A stretch of 38,770 nt of DNA, taken from assembly GCA_010015675.1 (NCBI GenBank), contig ML976998.1, forward strand, positions 654,894 through 693,663, given 5' to 3'. The notes under the pieces were generated by a model. The model did not search any database and was not told the origin of the DNA. It worked only from the letters and a program-made list of their open reading frames with translations. Origin of the DNA: Byssothecium circinans (Eukaryota; Ascomycota; Dothideomycetes; Pleosporales; Massarinaceae). Position numbers and translations under genes: made by a program. This document shows, one piece after another, positions 11,901 to 21,913 of this stretch; position 1 is the stretch's first letter; every line of letters starts with the position of its first letter.

Positions 11901-12959
11901 CCTAAGTTTCTCTAAAAGGTGTGCTTAATATATGTCATCAAAGCACTGTCCGTAGGGTAAGTCATTATAACTCTCCCTAATGATAGCTCTAGGTAGGCGT
12001 CTTATAGTCTAAAAGTACAAGATGTTATCTCTAGTAGTCCTGCCTTCTAGATAGCCTCATAGCTAGTGTTGCGTTTCTAGCAACGTTCGCTATATCTATC
12101 GCGTGAGTGTCGTTTTCCGCCCGAACGCGTCTTCCTTAGTCTCGTCGGGAAGAGCTAGGAATTTATGGCGTCTGCATACGTCCGCCAAACACTTAGAAGA
12201 AGGTAGTAGCTTATAGTTAACCCTATGTCTAGCCTATGCTGCTTCTTCCTTTAGGAAGAGATGGAATATACATCCTAGTAGTGATGTACAATAGTTCTAG
12301 TTAAGCTCCTCATGTCCTTTATCTAAAAAGTATTCTATAGGGTATTAGTGTAGATATGCGCTGTCCTTATACTTTAGTATCTCTCTATCTATCCTACTAG
12401 CTAGCTAATATCCTGCAATATGTTTGCTAAGCTAGTATAGTTAGCAGTGCGTGTCGTAGCACCTACTCTAACCTAGGCGTTCATGCTATTTCTGCTAGTA
12501 GTTAAAATAGTGTACGTAGTAGTTATCTTCTAAGCAGTCCTTTTCTAGGAGAAGGGCGTAAAAGGCTCGTCTAAGCGTGTGTCGCACGCTCTTTCTTTTC
12601 TGCAGGTAAGGGACACAGTACTCCCTCGTGCAATTATACTAGTCAACTTCCTTATGTTCGTCATTAACTTTAATCTATTATACTTTTGTCTATAGACCTT
12701 ACTCTTCCATCACTTTTGCTACTGCTTCGTGCGCATAGCCGCCGCGTACTAGTATATCTACAATACACGTTTTACCTTTATATGTATTATTTCTACACAT
12801 CTAGCATAGATTATCTTTAAGCTATTAGAGGACCTCGTAGTCATCTATCTAGTTTAGGGGTTAAGTTATTTAAGTTAAGATAGATTCTACATTGCTGATA
12901 TTATTGTTAGAGGGTTCTATAGCTTAATCTATTTCTAGAGGTAGACAAGAAGTAGGCTG

Positions 12960-14008
12960 CTAATATAGCATCTCTAATTCGTCCTCCTTGGTCCCCGTTA
13001 CCTTGAACTTGATTATCCTAATTTTGACTGCTCCAAGCTTGCTTGCTTGGCCCTAGTTCTTCGGGTAGTCTCTACGAAAGTGTCCTACTTCGCCGCATTA
13101 GAGACATGCTTTCTTTTCAAAGCGTTCCTAGCGTTATTCATAGGTTAGGCCGTCTAGCTATCTTCTTTTGCCCTTATCAAACTACTTCTTTTATTAGACT
13201 TTGTCTGTCATCACCACATTGCCATTGCGGTTGTATCGTAGTGTCCTTGGTTTTCTATACCTTCTAGAGTTAGGAATGATTATCATGTCCCTTTGTTTCT
13301 TCTACAACGCTCGTTCGTAGAGCCTGTTGTTAATTTAGGTAGCTAGGTTGATTATATCTTGTAAGTCTTCTAGCTTGTCATAATAGATTATCTTATCCTT
13401 AACAACTTCCTTTAGCCTATTGTAGAAGGCTGTGCGCAACAGCGCGTCGTCCTAATTAATCTTTAACTGTAGTTGCTTAAACTCTGTTATATACCTTACG
13501 ACTAATTTCTTCTGCTAGATTTAAGATATCTTCTACTCTACCTAAGTCTCTTCGTCAAGTTCTCTAAATACCTTTTAAATCTTTTCCTTAAACTTCGTCT
13601 AGCTCTTAAAGAGCGCTTCGTATCGTCTTTACGATTCTTTATATTATTTAAGAGGTAGTCGTCTATAAAGGGCTGTATCTAGGCAGCTGCCTTATCCTTT
13701 AAGTGCATGTCGGCTGCGAGGATCTTGTCTTCGTTGTTCGTTATAAGGTTGAACCGATAGTACAAATCTATGTTAGTAAGGAATAGCTTTAAGCCATCTC
13801 ATCCTCCATCGTATTTCTCTAGCGCCGCGATCTTTCCCTAAGGTGTAGTATTTCCGGCCTAAAGCTAAGCTATTGCTTGCATTAGTTCATTAATCTGCGT
13901 AGCCTGTTGCTATAACTAGTTAGCCTAGGTGGCTATTACTAATGCTAGACTTAAAGCAGGTGTTCTAACACTACTGCTAGCAGCACGTAGGATAGCGGGA
14001 GCTGCTAT
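12960..14008 (-). pseudogene. Gypsy A gag relic with CCHC zinc knuckle
   Basis: The frame begins at about 14008 with ATA-GCA-GCT, likely an ATG mutated to ATA. A retrotransposon capsid-like region follows (FLTNIDLYYRFN..., IQPFIDDYL, LRTAFYNRLKE). The zinc knuckle lies at 13064-13107, CL-CGEVGHFRRDYPKN, with the last Cys now Tyr (TAC). About 1.2 kb of poorly defined, Cys/His-containing linker lies between gag and the protease (11900-12960). The gag/pol boundary, and whether it was one frame, cannot be settled. Confidence 0.8.
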
Positions 14009-14047
14009 TACATACGTTCGGGTTCTTGAACCTATAGGTAGTCAAAG

Positions 14048-14546
14048 TGTTACCAAAGGGTATACTTGCTAGTCCTAGTCCGTATAAGGGGAGGTTAGTG
14101 TAAAGGTGTATACGTTAGGTAGTATTCTTTAGTAATTCAAGAAGCAAACGTGCGTATACTATCTATCTAAAGCAAACTAATTCTATAACTAACTATAGAA
14201 TAACTAAGTATTAATCTAGGTAAGAGATGAACTATTAAGAGTTAACTACGAAGAATTAGAATTAGAAAGATAAAGGAGATTCGTCTAGTCTTTATACCGC
14301 TTATCTTGTTCCTTCGCTTCATCCTGTAAGCCTTGATCTCTAGAGATCACCCTTAGAGGCAAGATTACTCTTGCTCTCTCGCGCAGGCCTGATCTCTAGG
14401 GATTACTGTTCTTGGCGAGATTAATGTCACGTGACTACTAACCTAATCCTGCCCCGCGCATCATTGTATCGCCATCCTCTAGTCTTAATACCTTCCGCGC
14501 TGCGTTGTCTGGTCCTAGATACCCTATATCTATCCTATTCGTAATA
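14048..14546 (-). repeat. 5' LTR of gypsy A
   Basis: 499 bp. It contains, on the minus strand, a GGTATAAAGAC TATA-like box and, about 47 nt downstream of it, GTAGTTAA (14242-14249), complementary to the first internal bases of the element after allowing one RIP change. Confidence 0.9.
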
Positions 14547-15373
14547 CATCTACTAGAAGACAAGGCAAAGAAGGCCTTGTATACTATAGAATTAAAATCC
14601 TACAGCTATAAGTCTTAAATGTTACCCGAACGCGCTTAATAAATAAGGCCTAGGGACAGTAACGATCTATTAGCGCATATGCAGGCAATTGTCGTAATTT
14701 ACTCGCAATTGCTGTCTTAAACAATCTACCTAACTCCTCTCTCCTTATACCTTTGTTAAGAGAAGATCTGCTTTATCTTTAATAGGACTCTAATAAGGAA
14801 ACCCTTTTTATCTATATTATACATGTTCTCTAGCTAAATATCGTATTCTTTAATTTTGCGCTTTAAGAGCTTAAAATATAGCGCGTATTTAAAGGTAGAA
14901 TTAGCTTTTTTTCTCTTTTTGTCTATACCGCTCGTCCATTTTAATACCAGGTTAATTTGGTGGCGCTTGATAAATCGATCCGGCCATGCCTTGCCTGCCT
15001 TTCTGCCGCTTATCTTACTAGCAAAGTTGCCTATCATGTTCCTAGTAGGTAGTAGGCCTTGCTTACACAGCCTATCAATATACTATACAAGCTCCTGCTC
15101 TTGACGGTTGTTTAATAGTCGCTAATTTTTATATTGCTCTGCACAGGAGCCCTAGACCCTACGCCACCTTCGCGATAGCATCAATCAATTAACACTATAC
15201 TCTCTTGCAGTCTAAGTAAGATTAACTTTTTCTCTAAGGTCCAGGGGTTCCAATGCTGTCAACGCTGCCTCAATTGGGTCCATATTGGTCGAGTTAGTAT
15301 TATCTTGAATTTTAATGATCCTAAGCCGAGTGTGCGCTAGGTAAGCCCGTGCGTCAGCTGACTAAAACTAGTA

Positions 15374-17139
15374 TAGTTCTAGGCTACCTATAGTTCCGGG
15401 CCACCTTACTAAAACGCGACACCTGCACAAAACACGCAATTTCTTAATAACGCTTATTACAATTGCCATGTAGTACACATAGACTGTAGAGTAGCTGCTG
15501 CTGTAGCTACTGCTACTCTCTCTGCAGCCCCTTCTATAGTATATCTACCTAGCTAAGCTGCTGAGGCCTCAGCTGCGCGCATCGCCTCCCTAATAGTCTC
15601 TACCTCTGCAAAGCGTTGATTTGGGTCTACTCGAACGCGCTTTTAAGGACGCTGAGAGCTAGTAGTCTCTAGCTGCTAATTAAGGCGTCTTTTCTCTAAT
15701 TCAAGTCTTGTAGCGCGAGTGTTTGCAGCTGCTAGCGCCTTACCTGCTTTTTGCAGGAGAAGTCTTGTCTTGCGACCTAGGTTCTCGCAGCTCTGCACCT
15801 CGCGTTGAGCCAGGTATAGTTCTCTAGGGCCTTGAGGAGTAGAGAAGAAGCTCTAAGGCTGCTGCTAAGGCTACTGCTAATGCGTAGGCGTAGTAGGCCT
15901 CTAAGAGAGCTGCGACGAGCTAAGTACCTAATTGATATTGAGCGGGCAGATACTAGTAGCCTGCCAGCCAGCTCGAATTACACGCTCTGTAAAGCCTTCC
16001 TCCCTAGCTTGATGGTAGCAGGCAATAAAGCGCTCCTTCTTAATAGGCGCGGCGTCGTCGAGCGATGCGAGCTCCTGGATCTAGCGTCGGTAACTAGACT
16101 TAATAACAGAGAAAGGAGCAAGATCTAGCGGCTATAAGACGTGCGAGGTATGCGCAGGTAAGTATAAGAGCTCTACTCGATGCTGTTTACAAAGCCAAAG
16201 GAACTCGATATCAATGTGGCTGCCATGGCCGTTAAGGATAAAGAGTCGGTACTAGCTATCACCTACAGCCGTCTTAGGTAGAAATATGCGCTGTAGCTAC
16301 TCAACACCTATCGCATTTGACATCCATCCGTTCTCTGAGGTTGTATAGATCTAGTCAGGTACGTAGGACAAGGGGAACTAGGTTGTTTGTAGGCTCTAGC
16401 CCTTAAAGATGACTACGCAGCGTAGTTTCCGCCCTATTGCTGATACACACTTAATTATAAAGACCCACTCGCGATTCTCTAGAGACTAAATATAAGCCTT
16501 CTTTTTTTAACTACTAGAGAGTACTCTAGTGTTTGTACATACCCCTAGGGCAACGCTAGTCTCGTCCATATTGTAGGTATTCTCCGCCCGTATGTTAAGC
16601 CGACGTCTAGTCTGTTTATAGAGCTCTAGAAAGGCGCGCACCTGCTCTAGAGTTGCTACATTAGCTCTTTAAGCCTCTAGCTTTCTGCCGACTACTAAGG
16701 CGATGCGTGGCTGTCAGCGGATAAAGTGTAAGACCTAGAGCTTGCCTACAGGCTGATTGTCGCTATTCATACGCAGGATTCGATTGGCCATTTCTTGAGC
16801 GCGAGCGTAGGAGGGAGGACAGGCGCGCGCGTCTTCTTTAAGGATCCATTCTACTAGGAAGTCCTCCTAGAGAGGAGTCAGCCACTGCTAATGCTGATAG
16901 CTAAGCGCGCTTGTTGTTGCACCTTCTAGTCAACGTTGAAGCGTAGTTTAAGGAAGGCCATACGCCTTAGCAGCTGCGCGCTGACTAGTATAAATGCCTG
17001 CAGCGAGATCGCTGATAGCTGATTGTATAGCTACCTCACGGGCGTCCATATTGATGAGCGTTGTGTTGAGAAATCGCGTGTTTTGTTAAGGTGTCGCGTT
17101 TTAGTAGAGTAGCCCGGAACCATAGGTAGCCCGGAACTA
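15374..17139 (-). mobile_element. E2: pogo-type DNA transposon, 1766 bp
   Basis: The TIRs begin TAGTTC(T/C)(A/G)GGCTACCTAT and contain a second GTTCCGGGC(T/C)AC copy, so each end has two iterated motifs. An inner block ACTAAAACGCGACACC and AAACACGC is also inverted. TA flanks at 15372-15373 (shared with E1) and 17140-17141. The transposase is on the minus strand. Confidence 0.85.
15457..17049 (-). pseudogene. E2 transposase relic (DDE_1 pogo type), frame preserved
   Basis: Translation from ATG at 17049 gives 531 codons in one frame with no indel. Order: an N-terminal Psq-like helix-turn-helix (ASQRAAAKAYGLP with SQ as in IYTSQRAAAKAYG), a CENP-B-like region with FLVEWILKEDARA, then the DDE core. 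The core has YNMDETSVALG (first Asp), ILNGHGSHI (second Asp, now Asn) and LPAHTSHVL-PLDLAPF (third Asp intact). The C-terminal tail is basic and helical. About 18-20 stops are nearly all TAA/TAG at expected Gln or Trp codons. A single functional ancestor plus transitions explains it. CG dinucleotides are well kept, so it is less eroded than E3-E6. Confidence 0.88.
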
Positions 17140-17141
17140 TA

Positions 17142-17447
17142 TGCGCTAGCTTATCGCATGTTTGTTATCGGCTTGACACTATACCTAATCTATAAAGTGG
17201 GGCACCGTGATCTCTGCTTGCAGTGTGGCGTATACTTTGTTGCAACAGTCTTCTAAGGGGAAGTTGGTTTCGCTAAAGACTATGTTTGTACAGATGCTAC
17301 TTTAAGATGCATTGGTTACTGTCATTGCTGACGGGTTTTACGGTTGACTGTCATATTCTAGCATCAGCACAGCCATAAGCATGAACAGCCACATGGCGGA
17401 ACAGCTACATAGAGGAACAGCCACATAGCTTACTAAAGAGAATAGAA
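17142..17447. other. Unique-looking spacer between E2 and E3
   Basis: It begins with one half of a 26-bp palindrome split by E1 and E2. Base composition is balanced with no RIP look. No open frame with recognisable features and no RNA gene was seen. Near its end are three tandem 16-bp units. Confidence 0.5.
17384..17431. repeat. Three tandem 16-bp units
   Basis: Units AACAGCCACATGGCGG, AACAGCTACATAGAGG and AACAGCCACATAGCTT lie head to tail just outside the left TIR of E3. Confidence 0.75.
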
Positions 17448-17449
17448 TA

Positions 17450-19280
17450 ACGTGTTTTATCAGCAAGTGGCCCGCCTTAGCAAGTGGCCCACCCCACCAA
17501 AAAAGACGCTTTCTCTGTATAATAGCTCAACAACGCCACAATAAATCGCGATATAAATAGAACTGATAGATTTGGGCTATCTAGTAGTACACTGAGTCCT
17601 ATTATGGCCTTGAACGTGACAGTTGCTGCATGTTGATGGTGCGCGACGTCGCTGTGATTGATCCATCTGCTCACCCTCTTAAGCCACCCTATTAGCCTCT
17701 GCAGCAAGCAATTGACCTTCCTGAGCCTGTAGAGCGCCTCCATAGGCAATATACTGTCGGAGCTGCGTCTGCTTACGCTGTTGGCGCTGACTAGCTGCCT
17801 GAAGCTTTGTATTCTCCTCTGTAAGGATAGCTGCTAAGTGCATAGCAAGTTAACAACCTTTAACAAGCTAGCAGATAGCCTAGGTAGTAGGGCTCTGTAA
17901 CTAATAACAAAGGTAGTCCTAGATAAGTTAAGCCTGCTGCTAAAGCTAAGCTACTATATAAGGTGTCTTAGCTGTCTACTATTCTCCTACTACGGCTTCT
18001 ATCTGTGGTAGTAACAGTGTTCATATAATAATTAAAGATAAAAGGACGTATTCTAAGCCATATAGGACTAGCCCTATTACCTAAAAGCTAGCTTAGATAT
18101 TCTCTACTATTAAGGCTATCGCTCTAGCCTAGCTATAGATAGATAGGAAGTCTACTTTATTAATGTAGAAGACATATTAGCGAGCAAGCTGCTAGATAGC
18201 TTAGCTATACGCGCGCTTTAGAGGCAAGAAATAGCCTACATCTAGTAGCTATAATAGATGCAAGCTATAAGGTAGTATATAAAGGGTGATTATTTAATTC
18301 TCTATATAGTACTAATTAAATTTAGGCGTAGCATAGCTACTATAACTATCTAGGATAAGTAGCTAATAGGTCCCTACTATACGCGTCTTAGTATAGCTAT
18401 TAAAGTGCTTTAGCTAGGTATAGCCTAGCTAATTAGTCGTCTAGCTATTATTGCTAATAGCAAGAATCTAGTTAATAGGTATATAATAATACTAGGCGGC
18501 TTAGTAGAGCTTTCCTAGTAGGATAATAAAGAGTAAGATAAACTAGCTAGCAGTACTTACCCTTTTAATTGCTATAACTTACTACTAGTTACCTAGCTAA
18601 ATAGCAACTACTTTGCTAATTTTATTAGAGCTAGTAACTACCTTTAACGTTATAGTAATACCTATAGCAAAGCTAGACTTATTAAAGTTATAGATATCGT
18701 AATCTAGTATCTTATAGCGCTAACGTATGTCCTTAATAAGCTTAAACTAGGCCTAAATTATAATAGGATCTTTAGCTTTTATATGCTATACATTACGCTT
18801 TCTATTCTACTATGTCTAAAGCTCTAACTAAGCCTAGATAAAGCGCGTTACCTAGAGCTTGCCTAAGGGAGGAGGAGGAAGAGATTTATTATATATAAAA
18901 CTAGAACGTCTACTATTCGTCGTACGTTAATAATCTAGGATAGAAATCCTTGTTAATTAAGGTCTAGTATCTATTAAACTAAAGACTACTCTTTAGTAGG
19001 TAATAGCTTTTAGTTTAGTAGTCTAGTCTTATTCTTTAGCTATATACCTTAAAGGCGCTTTTATAGAGTAGTTCTTAGTATATTATAAGCTACTACTAGC
19101 TTACGCATAGATAATAGAGGGTTTAATTAAAAAGAAGCAACTATAAGGCTTAATTAGCCTTCTTTTAAGAGCCTTTAGGCTTATAGCTATAGCGGTATAG
19201 TTAATAGAAGAGATAACTTTAGACATATCTTAGTAGAGTAGGCTACTTGCTAAAGCAGGCTACTTACTAATAAAACACGT
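17450..19280 (-). mobile_element. E3: Fot1-like DNA transposon, 1831 bp
   Basis: The left TIR starts ACGTGTTTTATCAGCAAGTG and the right (reverse complement) ACGTGTTTTATTAGTAAGTA; TA flanks both (17448-17449, 19281-19282). Each TIR carries two AGCAAGTGGCC-type motifs. The left terminal ~380 bp is nearly unmutated while the rest is heavily RIP-mutated, so the two TIRs differ by transitions only. Confidence 0.88.
17577..19170 (-). pseudogene. E3 transposase relic (Fot1/Pot2-like DDE_1 with C-terminal zinc knuckle)
   Basis: Read on the minus strand. An N-terminal region (LTRISILDY, SLPPPPLGKL) leads to IYNFNKSSFAIGITITLKVV (first Asp now Asn), then LGYT-LKHFNSYTKTR and LLILDSYSSYATPKF (second Asp kept), then ITLYILPYSLHLL. 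The C-terminus carries a CX2CX4HX4C zinc knuckle, CSNCHVQGHNRTQC, at 17589-17630, as in several Fot1/Pot2-type transposases. Stops are dense in the N-terminal and core parts, rare in the last ~90 codons. The start is approximate. An open frame at 17477-17749 overlaps this tail in a different frame and is not the protein. Confidence 0.85.
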
Positions 19281-19282
19281 TA

Positions 19283-19656
19283 TACCTTAGCTATATAAGA
19301 TCTGCGCGGTTATTTTTGTACTAGCTAAATAAGAAGCTGCTTTAATCCTAAAGTACCTACTAGACTAGCAATTAAGCATAAATCTACGCGCTATAATTGC
19401 TATAAGGCCTAGGATAACTTCTACTATTATAGGTTAAGAGGTAAGTAGAGGACTATAATCGTGCTATAAGGCGTAGGCCTAGATCTATAGATAAGAGAAG
19501 GCTCTACTTTATTAGGATACGAAGGTATCAACGCTACTGTAATTTTTATATGCCTAAGGATAAGAGTAGTCTAGAGTAGACTTAAAAAATTATTATTAAG
19601 AGACTTTAAGAGATTTTAACGCGCTAAGATAATAAGAGTTACTTAAACTTAAAGTA
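19283..19656. other. Unassigned AT-rich stretch between E3 and E5
   Basis: I see no terminal repeats, domain or RNA gene here. It has the TA-rich look of RIP-mutated repeat DNA. Confidence 0.4.
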
Positions 19657-21683
19657 ATATAAAGTACTATTAAGATAGCTACTCTATTAAGCTAGCTACT
19701 TTTCTTTAGTAATACTAACTTACTTAACTTTATTATTATTATTATCTATATTACTATTTAATATAATAAACTAAGTACTAGCCTTTAACTTAAAAGAACT
19801 CTCTTTATCTACTTAATATATTTTTATATTATATCTAGCCTTCTTATAATTACTATAGTAGTAAATACTTAGTTATTATATCTTATACTTACCTTTTACT
19901 CTTACCTTTTTATAGTTTAAAACTAACTTAGTCTATTATAGGACTAAACTCTATAGTACTACTCTTTTAAAGATACTTATACTTATATATTTTATACTTA
20001 GTTATTACCTTAAGTTACTTTTTAAGCTCTTTAATACGTAACTTTATATAAGTATAATACTATATAGTAGTAACTTAGCGCCTTTAATAAGCTATAAAAG
20101 CCTACCTTATGCTATCTATAGTAATTAAGTAATAGAGTTATATATAACGTAAAGCACCATCGAACCGCGCACACCATCGAACCGCGCAGAATTGCTTGGC
20201 GGAAAATCAATTATTCAACCTTTAATAACTATTTAAATACTTAAGCTATTAAGCTGAAAGTTTAAATATAGATATATATAATATAGATTTAGAAGGTTAT
20301 AAAAAATATTCTAGGATTTCTACTATCTTAGTAAGCTATATTAGTATAGAATAAAGTTACTCGCCTAAGCTTTATACCCTACAACACCTATTAAATAGCC
20401 CTAATAAATTATAATAACTTTAGAGCTAGTTTATATATATATAATACACCTATTAGCACTAAAATTATAGCGTACAGCCTAGACCTATTAGAGAATTAGC
20501 GCAGGGAGGGTAGAGATTCCTAAAAATAGAAAAATATAAATAAATATTTTATCTAGCTAGATATTCTTACTTTCTTTCTTTTAATAAACTTTATATATAT
20601 ATATATAATAGTAATATAAATAGTTAGCTACTAGAAAATAGCTTATAAGCTATATTATAAGGCAGTGTTAGTATTATTCTAAAAACCTATACTTCCTAAG
20701 CTAGATCTTTTAGTTTTAAAGGTATTTACTTACTTTAAACTTATATATAGCTTTATTTAGTATATATTATCCTCCTCTTAAGAAGGAAGTATAGGTTTTT
20801 AATATATATAACTTTATTTAGAAGGTTTTCTAATTTTTCTTACCCTCTACCTTATACCTACTATTATAGTGTTAAATCTAGGCTGCACGCTATAATAACT
20901 TAATAGCTACTAACTAATATACTAATAAGTAAGTCCTTAAAGTTATATAGTATATTACTAATGTTTAGCTATTAATCTATAGTATAAGGTAGATTTTAGC
21001 TACTAATACTTTATAGATTAATAACTATTTTATTACGTAAGCTAAGGCTATAAAAATTTAATAGCTATTAGACAATATATATATCTATATAGGTTTAAAA
21101 TTTTAAAAGAAAATATTAAGGTTTAGCTTTATTATTAAGATAATACTCTTTGGTTTTCCTTGCCAAGCAATTCTGCGCGGTTCGATGGTGCTTTACGTTA
21201 AGCTTTAACTATAAGCTAAATTTATATATATTACTTAGAGTCTTTAATAGCTATAGTATTTCTAGTAGTAAGGGTCTTAGTAGAGTATATATATATATAT
21301 TAAATTAATTAAGTACTACTTATATATTTATAAAGACTAGACTTATTACCTTAAAGGCCTTTTAATAGTTTTAAACTATTAATATACTTAAAAATATATC
21401 TTTAAAAGCTAGTAGAAATGCTTCTTTATTAATAAAAAAAATATACTTTTACGCTAAGCCCTAAATAATCTTAAAGTACTTATACTTAAGTAGCAAGAAT
21501 AATACTATATTAAGTAGCTAAAGGATATATAATAAGTATAGTAGTATATAGAGCGTAAAGATCTTATTATTAATATAATAATCCTTAAAATCTTAATTTA
21601 AGTAGCTTTTATAGCTATCTAAAATTAGTAACTAATAGATGCTAATAGTTCTTGCTTTTATATATATATTAAAGTACTTTAAC
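19657..21683 (-). mobile_element. E5: pogo/Fot1-type transposon copy of the E4 family, split by M3 and cut by M4
   Basis: Segments 19657-20144 and 21201-21683 align along their length with the reverse complement of the 3' half of E4, including its TIR (here TACTATTAAGATAGC-like, RIP-mutated) and the zinc-knuckle tail region. The aligned part runs from the transposase C-terminus to just after the second catalytic Asp region. M3 interrupts at a TA and M4 begins at another. The remaining half would lie beyond M4, outside the window. It is far more mutated than E4. Confidence 0.8.
20147..21198 (+). mobile_element. M3: 1052-bp non-autonomous pogo-like TIR element
   Basis: A complete copy with ends ACGTAAAGCACCATCGAACC on both sides and TA flanks (20145-20146, 21199-21200). 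The left TIR has the CACCATCGAACCGCGCA motif twice, the right TIR once, both followed by GAATTGCTTGGC. The interior matches M1, M2 and M4. It has no coding capacity. It sits inside E5. Confidence 0.9.
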
Positions 21684-21913
21684 TAACGTAAAGCACTACC
21701 GAGACGGCCACACCACTAAGATGGCTACTTTTGCTTAGCAGCGAAAACCAAAGAGTATTATCTTAATAACAAAGCCAAACCTTAATATTTTCTTTTGAAA
21801 TTTTAAACCTAGATAGATATATATATAATCTAATAGCTATTAAATCTTTATAGCCCTAGCTTACGTAATAAAATAGTTATTAACCTATAAAGTATTAGTA
21901 GCTAAAACCTACC

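Larger units (their letters stand above)
7024..14546 (-). mobile_element. Gypsy element A: Ty3/gypsy chromodomain LTR retrotransposon, full length, 7523 bp
   Basis: The element is reversed, with a 499-bp LTR at each end (5' LTR 14048-14546, 3' LTR 7024-7522), each TGTTAC...GTAACA (the 5' LTR ends in a RIP-mutated form). The 5-bp target duplication is TATCT/CATCT (7019-7023 and 14547-14551), differing by one C/T transition. The internal order on the minus strand is gag, Cys/His-rich linker, protease, reverse transcriptase, RNase H, integrase and chromodomain. A convergent small gene lies near the 3' LTR. The polypurine tract is AAAGAGGGGGATGA on the minus strand (7523-7536). It is inserted in the E1 transposase gene. 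Confidence 0.92.
5887..15283 (-). pseudogene. E1 transposase relic (DDE_1, pogo/Fot1 type), interrupted by gypsy A
   Basis: It reads from ATG at 15283 to about 14547, then continues from 7018 to about 5887 in the same frame once gypsy A and one target copy are removed (WTNNNL spans the join). The N-terminal part has the Psq/CENP-B-type helix-turn-helix region (GRKAGKAWPDRFIKRH) and the first catalytic Asp in MYNIDKKGF. The second half has ILNGYGSYV (ancestrally ILDGHGSH) and PYSTYTL-PLNVCLF (ancestrally PLDV), both with RIP-type D-to-N or H-to-Y changes. A Lys/Gln/Glu-rich coiled-coil tail of about 150 residues ends in RGRQINLPTRY. There are about 20 or more in-frame stops, nearly all TAA/TAG. 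The stop position is uncertain because the terminal TAG could itself be a RIP product. Confidence 0.85.
5727..15371 (-). mobile_element. E1: pogo-type DNA transposon (2.1 kb without insert), split by gypsy A
   Basis: The TIRs start CTGGTTTTAGTCAGC on the left (5727) and, reverse complemented, CTAGTTTTAGTCAGC on the right (ending 15371), with iterated GACGCACG-type motifs behind them. TA flanks both sides (5725-5726 and 15372-15373). Subtracting gypsy A (7523 bp) and its 5-bp target repeat leaves 2117 bp, a normal size for this group. The transposase reads on the minus strand. E1 abuts E2, sharing one TA between them. Confidence 0.85.

Noticed and set aside
13043..13267. A 74-codon plus-strand open frame
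   Set aside because: Antisense to the gag zinc-knuckle region of gypsy A; no similarity to anything and not conserved in B.
15832..16128. A 98-codon plus-strand open frame, Leu/Arg-rich
   Set aside because: Antisense shadow of the E2 transposase, which is in frame over its full length on the other strand.
5713..17153. E1 plus E2 as one composite transposon with outer TIRs TAAGCTAGCGCA
   Set aside because: Each element has its own TIRs, transposase and TA flanks; the outer arms are short and join into a perfect palindrome, so a palindromic target is simpler. Kept open as an alternative in the finding.
17384..17431. Possible CRISPR-like array
   Set aside because: Three adjoining 16-bp units without spacers in a fungal context; an ordinary short tandem repeat.
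17477..17749. A 90-codon minus-strand open frame
   Set aside because: It is out of frame with the E3 transposase tail, whose frame carries the CCHC knuckle.
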